From Actinomycetales bacterium (lineage in GTDB: Bacteria; Actinomycetota; Actinomycetes; Mycobacteriales; Mycobacteriaceae), in NCBI GenBank assembly GCA_012841845.1, contig DUTZ01000130.1:1-5596 (forward strand): a DNA stretch of 5,596 nucleotides. Direction: 5' to 3'. How positions within the stretch are numbered: position 1 is the first letter of the stretch; every line of letters starts with the position of its first letter. Below the pieces are notes generated by a model. That model worked only from the letters and a program-made list of their open reading frames with translations. It was not told the DNA's origin and ran no database searches. The position numbers and the translations under genes were made by a program. Below are positions 1-5,418 of this stretch, piece by piece.

Positions 1-474
1 ACGCACTGGTGGACGGTGCCGACCAACTGGGGGCCGGTCGACCGCGTGCTCGGCGGGGTGGCGCAGTACAACCGCTACCTGTCCGAGAACGCCCCGGCCG
101 AACTCGCGCGCCGACTCGGGGTGCCGGTGGTGCAGGCCTCGCACTGCGGGGAGTTCACCACCGGGTTCGGGCTCGTGCCGGGCGTGCGCGTGGCGCCGCC
201 GTACCGCACGCACTTCGTGGGGGCCACGCAGATCGTCGACGCCGACGGCCGGGTCCTGGCCTGGCGCTCGACCGCGGACGGACCGGGCGTCGTGGTGGCC
301 GACGTCGAGGTGGGCGCCCGCGCGCCCCGCCAGCCGATCGCGCGGCGCTTCTGGACCCCCGATCTGCCGTGGACGATCCGCGCCTACTGGTGGCAGCAGA
401 ACGCGTTCGCCCGGCGCTACTACCGGGCGCGCGGTCGCGCGGCGGGACTGGCCGCGGCCGCGCGGGAGAACTGA
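1..474 (+). CDS. Carbon-nitrogen hydrolase (nitrilase superfamily), C-terminal part, 5' truncated by window edge
   Basis: Frame 1 is open from the first base to TGA at 472-474, giving 157 residues. The family hydrolyses nitriles or amides with a Glu-Lys-Cys triad, and those residues would lie mostly upstream of the window, so catalytic competence cannot be judged here. The visible part fits the C-terminal half of the nitrilase fold. A helix reading NAPAELARRLGVPVV is followed by a strand QASHCGE, then PYRTHFVGATQIVDADGRVLA, which matches the family pattern of G-x-S/T-x-I-V-D-x-x-G-x-V-L-A, then a strand GVVVADVEVG. A tail of about 50 residues, rich in Trp, Tyr and Arg (FWTP, YWWQQN, RRYYRARGR), follows the core and could form an oligomerisation or membrane-surface element. 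Internal ATG codons exist, but the homology starts before them, so this is a continuing gene. The superfamily call is firm. The substrate is unknown. Confidence 0.85.
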   Translation, partial: THWWTVPTNWGPVDRVLGGVAQYNRYLSENAPAELARRLGVPVVQASHCGEFTTGFGLVPGVRVAPPYRTHFVGATQIVDADGRVLAWRSTADGPGVVVADVEVGARAPRQPIARRFWTPDLPWTIRAYWWQQNAFARRYYRARGRAAGLAAAAREN

Positions 475-497
475 GCCCTCCGCGGACGCGGATCGGA

Positions 498-533
498 GGG
501 CCCGGCGATCGACTCACCTCGATCGGCGGGCCC
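498..533. terminator. Long interrupted inverted repeat, candidate bidirectional terminator
   Basis: GGGCCCG (498-504) pairs with CGGGCCC (527-533). Inside it, after one G/G mismatch, CGATCGA (506-512) pairs with TCGATCG (519-525) around a 6-base loop. This gives 14 base pairs between two convergent genes whose stops are at 474 and 577. Neither side has a T-run, which is common for actinobacterial terminators. A shorter hairpin, GCCCTCCG (475-482) with CGGAGGGC (494-501), starts directly after the hydrolase stop and shares bases 498-501, so the two cannot form fully at the same time. The role as a terminator is inferred from position and symmetry. Confidence 0.6.
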
Positions 534-549
534 GTCGTCGTCATTCCCC

Positions 550-568
550 CGGCCCCCGCCCGGGGCCG
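550..568 (-). terminator. GC-rich hairpin downstream of the operon's last gene
   Basis: CGGCCCC (550-556) and GGGGCCG (562-568) form a perfect 7-bp stem with a 5-base loop. It starts 8 bases beyond the stop codon of the minus-strand membrane gene (577-579). No U-tract follows in the minus-strand transcript. It may act alone or with the larger inverted repeat at 498-533 to end the four-gene transcript. Confidence 0.45.
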
Positions 569-576
569 AGGAGCCG

Positions 577-1131
577 TCAGCCGCGTGCCAGCGCCCAGAG
601 GCTGAACCCCAGGAGGAGGAGCCCCGAACCGACGCCGCTGACGAGCGCGATGGCATCGATCGCGCCCAGTGCGCGGAGCACGAAGCCCGCCACGCCGACC
701 CCCGTGACGAGGCCGCCGACGATGTGGAAGCGGCGGAGCCGGAACGTCGCAGCGAGGGCGAAGAAGTGGGTGCCCACGACGACCGCGACCCACGCGACCC
801 CGAGCTCCGGTAGGCCCGCGCGTGTGAGGGCCTGCGTCCCCACGACGAGCGCGACGACCTCCACGGCGACGATGGACCAGTAACGACGGCCGAAGGGGGA
901 GCCGGCGGTGGCGGCCGCGGTGGCCCCGGGCTCCGCCGGTGTCCGGGACCGGGCCACCCGGAACGCCGAGACCAGCACGACGGCCAGGGCGACCAGAGCG
1001 AGGGCCGCCACGGTCAGTCGGGCCGCCGCGGGCAACCCGAGCGAGTTGACCAGGACGAACACCGCCCCGAACACCCCGCCGATCACGGACCCGATCTCGC
1101 GGCCCGGTGCGCCGGCGCTCACCCGGGTCAC
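577..1131 (-). CDS. Uncharacterised six-helix membrane protein, last gene of the ABC transporter operon
   Basis: The protein is 184 residues and I do not recognise a named family with certainty. The start chosen is GTG at 1131-1129, because it overlaps the ATPase stop as GTGA, the same arrangement as at another junction of this operon. A second GTG at 1122-1120 is possible. The sequence reads as six hydrophobic segments at roughly 13-33, 39-57, 85-102, 110-128, 136-155 and 160-181. A short Ala/Thr/Pro/Gly-rich loop lies between helices two and three, and an Arg-rich turn (RLRRF) between four and five. The segment WVAVVVGTHFFALA (114-127) resembles a Trp-x(5)-G-x-H-F motif I associate with small actinobacterial membrane proteins of unknown function. 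No catalytic motif is evident. Its coupling to the transporter ATPase suggests co-expression, possibly as an accessory subunit, but a passenger role is equally compatible. Confidence 0.75.
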   Translation of the reverse strand: MTRVSAGAPGREIGSVIGGVFGAVFVLVNSLGLPAAARLTVAALALVALAVVLVSAFRVARSRTPAEPGATAAATAGSPFGRRYWSIVAVEVVALVVGTQALTRAGLPELGVAWVAVVVGTHFFALAATFRLRRFHIVGGLVTGVGVAGFVLRALGAIDAIALVSGVGSGLLLLGFSLWALARG

Positions 1132-1919
1132 CCCAGGAACGACTTGTCGGATAGTGTCGCGCCCTTGATGTTGGCGAACTCCTGCAGCAGATCGTGCACG
1201 GTCAGGCGGCTCTTGGTCTCGGCGTCGGCCTCGTAGACGACCCGCCCCTCGTGCATCATGATGAGCCGGTTGCCCAGGCGGATGGCCTGCTCCATGTTGT
1301 GGGTGACCATGAGCGTGGTGAGCCCGCCCTGCTCCACGATCCGCTGGGTGAGCGTGGTGACGAGCTCGGCGCGCTGCGGATCCAACGCGGCGGTGTGCTC
1401 GTCGAGCAGCATGATCCGCGGATGCGTGAACCCGGCCATGAGCAGCGAGAGCGCCTGGCGCTGCCCGCCGGAGAGCAGGCCGACCCGGGCGGTGAGCCGG
1501 TCCTCGAGCCCGAGTTCGAGCGTGGCGAGTTGTTCCCTGAACTCGGCGCGCCGCTTCTTGCCCAGCCCCATGCCGAGGCCGCGCCGCCTGCCGCGCAGCA
1601 GCGCCAGCGAGAGGTTCTCCTCGATGGTGAGGGTGGGCGCGGTCCCGGCGAGCGGGTCCTGGAACACGCGGCCGACGTACTTGGCGCGCTTGTGGTCGGG
1701 CAGTTTGTTGACGCATCGGCCGTCGATCTCGATGGTCCCGGAGTCCGCGAGGATCCGGCCGGCGACGGCGTTGAGCAGCGTCGACTTTCCGGCGCCGTTG
1801 GAGCCGATGACGGTGACGAAGTCGCGCTCGGCCAGCGTGAGGTCCACGCGGTCGAGGGCCGTGCGCTCGTTGACGGTGCCGGGGAAGAACGTCTTGGAGA
1901 CGTGGTCGATCGTCAGCAC
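1128..1919 (-). CDS. ABC transporter ATP-binding protein (COG1101-type, partner of TrpX-like binding protein)
   Basis: This 263-residue cytoplasmic ATPase energises import by the adjacent permease. All nucleotide-binding motifs are intact: Walker A GSNGAGKST (39-47), Q-loop Gln87 in VFQDP, signature LSGGQ (149-153), Walker B IMLLDEH (169-175) with Asp173 and Glu174, D-loop around Ala178-Asp180, and H-loop His207 in VTHN. The insertion GRRRGLGMGLGKKRRAEF (110-127) and the HTAALDP sequence after Walker B are typical of the COG1101 branch, which works with COG2984 binding proteins and COG4120 permeases. The start is GTG at 1919-1917, 3 bases after the permease stop, with a near-ideal ribosome binding site 8 bases upstream. 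The length is normal for the family. Its TGA is shared with the GTGA start of the next gene. Confidence 0.93.
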   Translation of the reverse strand: MLTIDHVSKTFFPGTVNERTALDRVDLTLAERDFVTVIGSNGAGKSTLLNAVAGRILADSGTIEIDGRCVNKLPDHKRAKYVGRVFQDPLAGTAPTLTIEENLSLALLRGRRRGLGMGLGKKRRAEFREQLATLELGLEDRLTARVGLLSGGQRQALSLLMAGFTHPRIMLLDEHTAALDPQRAELVTTLTQRIVEQGGLTTLMVTHNMEQAIRLGNRLIMMHEGRVVYEADAETKSRLTVHDLLQEFANIKGATLSDKSFLG

Positions 1920-1922
1920 GGC

Positions 1923-2858
1923 TCAGGCCTCCTTTCCGACGGATGTGCCCGCACCCGTCAGCGCCTTCTCGTTGGCCGCGGTCACGGCCGTGGGGCGGCG
2001 GCCGAACCGGGAGCCGAGCCCCTTCCACCGGGGCAGGAGCAGGGCCACCACCACGAGGACGGCGGTGATGAGGCGGGTGTCGGTGTGGGCGAGGCCGAGC
2101 TCGAGCGCGGCGAAGATCACGAGGCGGTAGAGCACGGCGCCCACGATGACGGCGAAGACCGCCAGCCACAGGCGGCGCTGGCCGAGGACGGCCTGGCCCA
2201 TGATCACCGACGCCAGGCCCACCAGGATGAGGCCGACGCCCATCGAGATGTCGGCGAACCCCTGGTACTGCGCGATGAGCGCGCCGCACATGCCGACCAG
2301 GCCGTTGGACAGCGCCAGGGTCAGGGTCTTGGTGAAGTCGGTGGAGACGCCGAAGGAGGAGATCATCGGCCCGTTGTCGCCGGTCGCCCGGATCGACAGT
2401 CCGAGGTCGGTGCCGAGGAACCAGACCACGACGAGGCCGAGCAGCGCCACCGCCGCGGCCAGGACCGCGATGCTCACCCAGGTCCCCATGATGTCGGCGT
2501 CGGCCAGGGGGGTGAACACCGTGTCCTGGCGCAGCAGCGGCAGGTTGGCGGTGTCCATGATGCGCAGGTTCACCGACCACAGCGCGATCATGGTGAGGAT
2601 GCCGGCGAGCAGGCCGTCGATCTTGCCCTTGGTGTGCAGCAGCCCGGTGATCACGCCGGCGAGGAATCCGGCGACGAACCCGGCGAGGGTCGCCAGGACC
2701 GGGTGCCAGCCGGCGAGGATCGCGACCGCCGCGGCGGCGGCCCCCGTGGTGAAGCTGCCGTCGACCGTGAGGTCGGGGAAGTTGAGGACCCGGAAGGTGA
2801 GGTACACCCCCAGGGCCATGACCCCGAAGATCAGGCCGAACTCGACGGCTCCGATCAC
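1923..2858 (-). CDS. ABC transporter permease (COG4120-type, BPD_transp_2 family)
   Basis: This 311-residue integral membrane protein forms the translocation channel. The start is GTG at 2858-2856, overlapping the TGA of the binding-protein gene as GTGA, so translation is probably coupled. About eight to nine hydrophobic segments are visible, at roughly 4-24, 38-52, 54-74, 82-100, 127-149, 173-195, 205-225, 230-252 and 262-277. Family hallmarks include NFPDLTVDGSFTTGA (26-40), LAGILTMIALWSVNLRIM (84-101) followed by a NLPLL stretch, and GLSIRATGDN (153-162), the cytoplasmic loop expected to contact the ATPase. These distinguish it from general LivH/LivM permeases and match those paired with TrpX-like binding proteins. 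A hydrophilic tail of about 30 residues (RRPTAVTAANEK and onward) extends beyond the last helix and is probably variable. The length is slightly above the usual size because of this tail. Confidence 0.92.
   Translation of the reverse strand: MIGAVEFGLIFGVMALGVYLTFRVLNFPDLTVDGSFTTGAAAAAVAILAGWHPVLATLAGFVAGFLAGVITGLLHTKGKIDGLLAGILTMIALWSVNLRIMDTANLPLLRQDTVFTPLADADIMGTWVSIAVLAAAVALLGLVVVWFLGTDLGLSIRATGDNGPMISSFGVSTDFTKTLTLALSNGLVGMCGALIAQYQGFADISMGVGLILVGLASVIMGQAVLGQRRLWLAVFAVIVGAVLYRLVIFAALELGLAHTDTRLITAVLVVVALLLPRWKGLGSRFGRRPTAVTAANEKALTGAGTSVGKEA
1928..1935 (-). promoter_or_regulatory. Strong ribosome binding site for the ATPase gene
   Basis: The minus strand reads AAAGGAGG here, 8 bases before GTG at 1919. 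It lies within the last codons of the permease gene. It is by far the best Shine-Dalgarno match in the operon and fixes the ATPase start. The other operon junctions have weak sites and rely on stop/start overlap. Confidence 0.8.
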
Positions 2859-3838
2859 GGCTGCTCGGCCTGGTCCAGGATCTCCTGCGGGATCGTCACG
2901 CCCTGACGCTCGGCGGCGTCCTCGTTGACGACGTAGGTGAACTCGGTGGCCGTCTCGACGGGCATCGAGGCCGGGTCCTCACCGTCGCGGAGGATGCGCA
3001 GGGCCATCTCGCCGGTCTGGCGGCCGAGAGCCTCGTAGTCGATGCCGAGGGTCGCGACGGCGCCGCCCTCGACGGTGCCGGCCTCGGCGGCGATCACGGG
3101 GATCTGACGGTCCTCGGCCACCTGCACGAGCGAGGCGATGCCGGCGACGACCATGTTGTCGGTCGGGACGTAGATCGCGTCCACGTCGCCCAGGGCGTTG
3201 ACGGCCTGCTGGATCTCGTTGACGGAGGTGACGGTCTGGGTGACGACCTCGAGGTCCATCGGGCCGGCGGCCTCCTCGACCTGGTCCACCTGGACCTGCG
3301 AGTTGACCTCACCGGAGGCGTAGACGATGCCGATCTTCTCGGCGTCCGGGACGATCTCCTTCAGCAGCTCGAGCTGGTCGGAGATCGGGGCGGCGTCCGA
3401 GGTGCCGGTGATGTTCGCGCCGGGCTCCTCCATCGAGTCCACCAGCTGGGCCTCGACCGGGTCGGTGACCGCGGTGAACAGCAGCGGGAAGTCGCGGATG
3501 TTCTGCGCCATGGCCTGCGCGGCGGGGGTCGCCACGGCCAGCGCCAGGTCGAGGTCGTCGCCGGCGAAGCCCTGGGCGATGGTCAGCGCGGTGCCCTGCT
3601 CGCCGTTGGCGTTCTTCTCGTCGAACTCGACCTCGACGCCGGCGTCCTCGAAGGCCGCCTTGAACCCGGCGGTCGCCGCGTCGAGCGCGGGGTGCTGGAC
3701 CAGCTGGTTGATGCCGATCGTGTACGACTCGCCGTCACCACCCGCGCCGCCGTCGCCGTCACCACCGGCACAGCCGGTGAGGACGAGCGCGCAGGCCGCG
3801 ACCATGCCGCCGAGGATCTTGGAGGGGGAGACTGCCAT
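2855..3838 (-). CDS. TrpX/COG2984-type ABC substrate-binding lipoprotein
   Basis: This 327-residue protein is the extracytoplasmic ligand receptor of the transporter. The N-terminus is a lipoprotein signal peptide: Lys7, a hydrophobic stretch 8-20, and lipobox LTGC (20-23) with lipidation expected on Cys23. A flexible Gly/Asp linker (24-38) follows, then a two-lobed periplasmic-binding fold. Family motifs are QLVQHPALDAATAGF (45-59), ATPAAQAMA (103-111), PLLFTAVTDPV (118-128) with PGANITGTSD (138-147), PTDN (224-227), and GIDYEALGRQTGE (264-276). Characterised TrpX/TyrX-like members bind aromatic amino acids. Whether this one does is inference, since the actinobacterial members are largely untested. 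The start is ATG at 3838-3836, preceded by a modest AGGG site 7 bases upstream. It is the first gene of the operon, with a leader of roughly 60 bases if the proposed promoter is right. Confidence 0.93.
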   Translation of the reverse strand: MAVSPSKILGGMVAACALVLTGCAGGDGDGGAGGDGESYTIGINQLVQHPALDAATAGFKAAFEDAGVEVEFDEKNANGEQGTALTIAQGFAGDDLDLALAVATPAAQAMAQNIRDFPLLFTAVTDPVEAQLVDSMEEPGANITGTSDAAPISDQLELLKEIVPDAEKIGIVYASGEVNSQVQVDQVEEAAGPMDLEVVTQTVTSVNEIQQAVNALGDVDAIYVPTDNMVVAGIASLVQVAEDRQIPVIAAEAGTVEGGAVATLGIDYEALGRQTGEMALRILRDGEDPASMPVETATEFTYVVNEDAAERQGVTIPQEILDQAEQP

Positions 3839-3861
3839 GGTGATGCCCTAACTGCCGTCGC

Positions 3862-3879
3862 GGGGTCCGGGGGGACCCC
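3862..3879 (-). promoter_or_regulatory. Hairpin in the 5' leader of the binding-protein mRNA
   Basis: GGGGTCC (3862-3868) and GGACCCC (3873-3879) form a perfect 7-bp GC stem with a 4-base loop. It lies 23 bases upstream of the ATG of the lipoprotein gene. ACCCC (3875-3879) could instead pair with GGGGT (3882-3886), though across only 2 bases, so a mutually exclusive fold is sterically weak. No U-tract follows, so it is not an obvious attenuator. It may affect mRNA stability or ribosome access, which is inference. Confidence 0.4.
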
Positions 3880-3900
3880 TCGGGGTGTGACGTGTCTGGC

Positions 3901-3913
3901 AGTAGAGACTACT
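3901..3913 (-). promoter_or_regulatory. Candidate -10 region of the ABC operon inside a short palindrome
   Basis: On the minus strand TAGTCT (3911-3906) fits the actinobacterial -10 form TANNNT. It would place transcription start near 3899, about 60 bases before the lipoprotein ATG. The upstream -35 position at 17-base spacing is poor (CCGAAC). The -10 lies within AGTAG-aga-CTACT, a perfect 5+3+5 inverted repeat, so a repressor bound here would block the promoter. Both the promoter and the operator are predictions. Confidence 0.35.
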
Positions 3914-3943
3914 TGTTCTCCTCTCAGGGTTCGGCGTCGACGG

Positions 3944-3962
3944 CGAGACCGTGCTGGTCTCG
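3944..3962. repeat. Perfect 7-bp inverted repeat in the divergent promoter region
   Basis: CGAGACC (3944-3950) and GGTCTCG (3956-3962) are separated by 5 bases. The 19-bp symmetrical site lies between the two candidate promoters, upstream of both. Size and symmetry suit a dimeric regulator such as a TetR or GntR type, but no regulator gene is present in the window. Confidence 0.5.
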
Positions 3963-3972
3963 ATTTCCGCAC

Positions 3973-4006
3973 CGGACCCGGCCACGCTTCTCATGTAGGA
4001 TATATG
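3973..4006 (+). promoter_or_regulatory. Candidate promoter of the MpaB-like gene overlapping an AT-rich near-palindrome
   Basis: TAGGAT (3996-4001) fits the -10 form TANNNT. CGGACC (3973-3978), sharing the GAC core of TTGACA, sits exactly 17 bases upstream. Transcription would begin near 4008, giving a leader of about 35 bases. The -10 lies in CATGTA-gga-TATATG (3992-4006), a near-perfect inverted repeat with one mismatched position and the most AT-rich patch in the window. A second, offset inverted repeat, TCTCA (3989-3993) with TGAGA (4012-4016), surrounds it. Confidence 0.5.
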
Positions 4007-4028
4007 TGATCTGAGAGGTTGCGGCAGC

Positions 4029-4036
4029 GGGGAGGG
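4029..4036 (+). promoter_or_regulatory. Ribosome binding site of the MpaB-like gene
   Basis: GGGGAGGG ends 7 bases before ATG at 4044. It selects this start over the in-frame ATG at 4056, which has no such site at a suitable distance. Confidence 0.75.
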
Positions 4037-4043
4037 ATCGGCG

Positions 4044-4910
4044 ATGACGGCGACGATGCAGACGACCGGGGCGGGCGGTGGGGTGCGGATCCGTGACCTC
4101 CCGGACCTGTCCACCCACCTGGCGTTCTGGCTCCCGGTGGCCAACGTGGTGATGCAGCTCGCCCACCCGGGCGTCGGCTACGGCGTCGTGGAGAGCCGCG
4201 TGGAGAGCGGCCGCGGAGACCTCCGGCCCGTCAAGCGGGCGCGGACCACCACCCAGTACCTCGCCGTGGCGACGATGGGCGACGAGGCCGACCGCCGGCA
4301 CTTCCACGAGGAGGTCCACCGGATCCACGCGCAGGTGTACTCGACCGGGTCGAGCCCGGTGCGCTACAACGCCAACTCGGCGCGCCTCCAGCTGTGGGTG
4401 GCGCTCTGCCTGGTCCGCTACTTCACCGACCAGTGGGAGATGCTGCACGGCCGGCTCTCCGAGGCGGAGCGCGACCACGTGGTCCGGATCGCCCGGCCGC
4501 TGGGGACCACCCTCAACGTCCCGGAGCAGTGGTGGCCCGACACGTGGGCGGAGTTCGACCGCCGGTTCCAGGAGGGGCTGGCAGAGGTCGAGATCGACGA
4601 CACCGTGCGCGCCCACCTCCAGTCCTTCGCCGACCACTCGGTCCTGGAGGTGCGGATGAAGGCGCTGGGGACGCTGGCGCACAAGACGATCGGCCCGTGG
4701 GCGCTCTCCCTGACCAAGTTCGGCGTGCCGCCCGAGATCCGCGAGCAGATGGGGTGGGAGATCACGCACCACGACCTGCGTCGGCGGCGGCGCGTGTTCG
4801 CCCTGTCCCGCGTGCTGGGGGTCGTCGCACCCCGGCCACTACGTCTGTATTACGCCGTGAACCTGGCCGGTGTGCGGGTGCGGCGCCGCCTGGGGGTCAG
4901 CGTCTTCTGA
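4044..4910 (+). CDS. Oxygenase MpaB family protein (DUF2236), probable heme protein
   Basis: This 288-residue protein has no signal peptide or clear transmembrane helix, so it is probably cytoplasmic. The DUF2236 family includes the fungal oxygenase MpaB and the rubber-cleaving protein Lcp, which use b-type heme to cleave C=C bonds. The visible family pattern is VVMQLAHPGVGYGVVES (35-51), KRARTTTQYLAVATMG (64-79), EVHRIHAQVYS (90-100) and YNANSARLQLWVALCLV (108-124), in the family's usual order. His95 in the V-x-x-I-H-x-x-V motif is the best candidate axial heme ligand. Arg65/Arg67 and Thr68-Thr70 occupy the place of the conserved Arg and Thr near the heme. The usual Asp-Pro after YNAN is replaced by Ser-Ala. 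The C-terminal third is Arg-rich (LRRRRR, VRVRRRLG). The natural substrate is unknown. The gene stands alone on this strand, divergent from the ABC operon. Confidence 0.88.
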   Translation: MTATMQTTGAGGGVRIRDLPDLSTHLAFWLPVANVVMQLAHPGVGYGVVESRVESGRGDLRPVKRARTTTQYLAVATMGDEADRRHFHEEVHRIHAQVYSTGSSPVRYNANSARLQLWVALCLVRYFTDQWEMLHGRLSEAERDHVVRIARPLGTTLNVPEQWWPDTWAEFDRRFQEGLAEVEIDDTVRAHLQSFADHSVLEVRMKALGTLAHKTIGPWALSLTKFGVPPEIREQMGWEITHHDLRRRRRVFALSRVLGVVAPRPLRLYYAVNLAGVRVRRRLGVSVF

Positions 4911-5415
4911 ACAGCGCCTCGCGCAGGTCGGCGGTGAGCTGGTCGAGCTCGATGGTGGCGCGGGCGAGGTCGGCCGCCGTGGTCGGCGGCTCGAGGACGG
5001 CCCGGGTGTGGGCGGACTCGGCCTGCAGGACGAGGTCCTGGAATCCCAGGTCGAGCACCGTGCGCTGCTCGAGCCGGTCGTACGAGTCCTGCAGCGGCGT
5101 GCCGATCGCGCGGGTCACGCTCAGGTGCTGCCAGGCGGAGAGCGTGGAGGACAGCGCGTCCCGGGCGGCGTCGTGCGAGCGCGCGGCGATCGCGTGCGCC
5201 CGGGCGCCGGTCACCTGGAGCGGCTCGGTGCCGGCGGCGAGCCGGTTGCGGCGTTGCAGGTCCGCCACCGCCGAGTAGATGAGCCACCCTGCCGCGCCCA
5301 GCCCGGCGACGACGATCGCCAGGCCGACGAGGAACACGATGAGGCTGATGATCATCGACACCACGATCATCAGACCGACCACGCCGAAGCAGCCGATGCT
5401 TCCCCTCGACCCCAT
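4897..5415 (-). CDS. Hypothetical membrane-anchored helical protein
   Basis: This 172-residue protein belongs to no family I recognise. The start is ATG at 5415-5413, 3 bases after the stop of the preceding small gene, with no clear ribosome binding site, so translation is probably coupled. Residues 7-51 are one long hydrophobic stretch, best read as two closely spaced transmembrane helices. Basic residues follow (LQRRNR, 53-58), suggesting the rest is cytoplasmic. The remaining ~115 residues are predicted helical, with many Ala, Leu, Asp and Arg (for example ARAHAIAARSHDAARDAL and ATIELDQLTADLREALFRR), and could form an amphipathic bundle or coiled coil. There are no cysteine or histidine clusters and no nucleotide-binding motif. 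The 3' end overlaps the convergent MpaB-like gene by 14 bp. Codon use is like its neighbours. Confidence 0.75.
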   Translation of the reverse strand: MGSRGSIGCFGVVGLMIVVSMIISLIVFLVGLAIVVAGLGAAGWLIYSAVADLQRRNRLAAGTEPLQVTGARAHAIAARSHDAARDALSSTLSAWQHLSVTRAIGTPLQDSYDRLEQRTVLDLGFQDLVLQAESAHTRAVLEPPTTAADLARATIELDQLTADLREALFRRR

Positions 5416-5418
5416 GCG

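Noticed and set aside
9..605. A 198-codon plus-strand frame overlapping the hydrolase
   Set aside because: The product is almost all Arg, Gly, Ala and Pro. The frame 1 product over the same DNA matches the nitrilase superfamily.
577..2580. A 667-codon minus-strand frame that would fuse an N-terminal region to the six-helix membrane protein
   Set aside because: The portion above 1131 is a shifted frame of the permease and ATPase genes, rich in Arg, Pro, His and Gly. Only the part after the GTGA overlap reads as a real membrane protein.
1194..2906. A 570-codon open frame on the plus strand opposite the permease and ATPase genes
   Set aside because: It is antisense to genes with intact family motifs. 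Its product is rich in Gly, Glu, Asp, His, Arg and Gln without fold-like patterning, as expected when GC-rich codons are read on the opposite strand.
3839..3900. T-box, tryptophan attenuator or other riboswitch in the leader of the TrpX-like gene
   Set aside because: The leader is only about 60 bases from the predicted start site. It lacks a T-box core sequence, a Trp-rich peptide and a terminator with a U-tract. Only one plain hairpin is visible.
3583..3972. A minus-strand frame crossing the divergent promoter region, considered as a leader peptide
   Set aside because: It is Arg/Ser/Pro-rich and runs out of frame into the lipoprotein gene. It has no Trp-codon cluster and no sensible ribosome binding site.
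4394..5278. A 294-codon plus-strand frame spanning the end of the MpaB-like gene and the next gene's antisense strand
   Set aside because: It is a shifted frame of two better-supported genes, with low-complexity Arg/Ala/Gly/Ser content.
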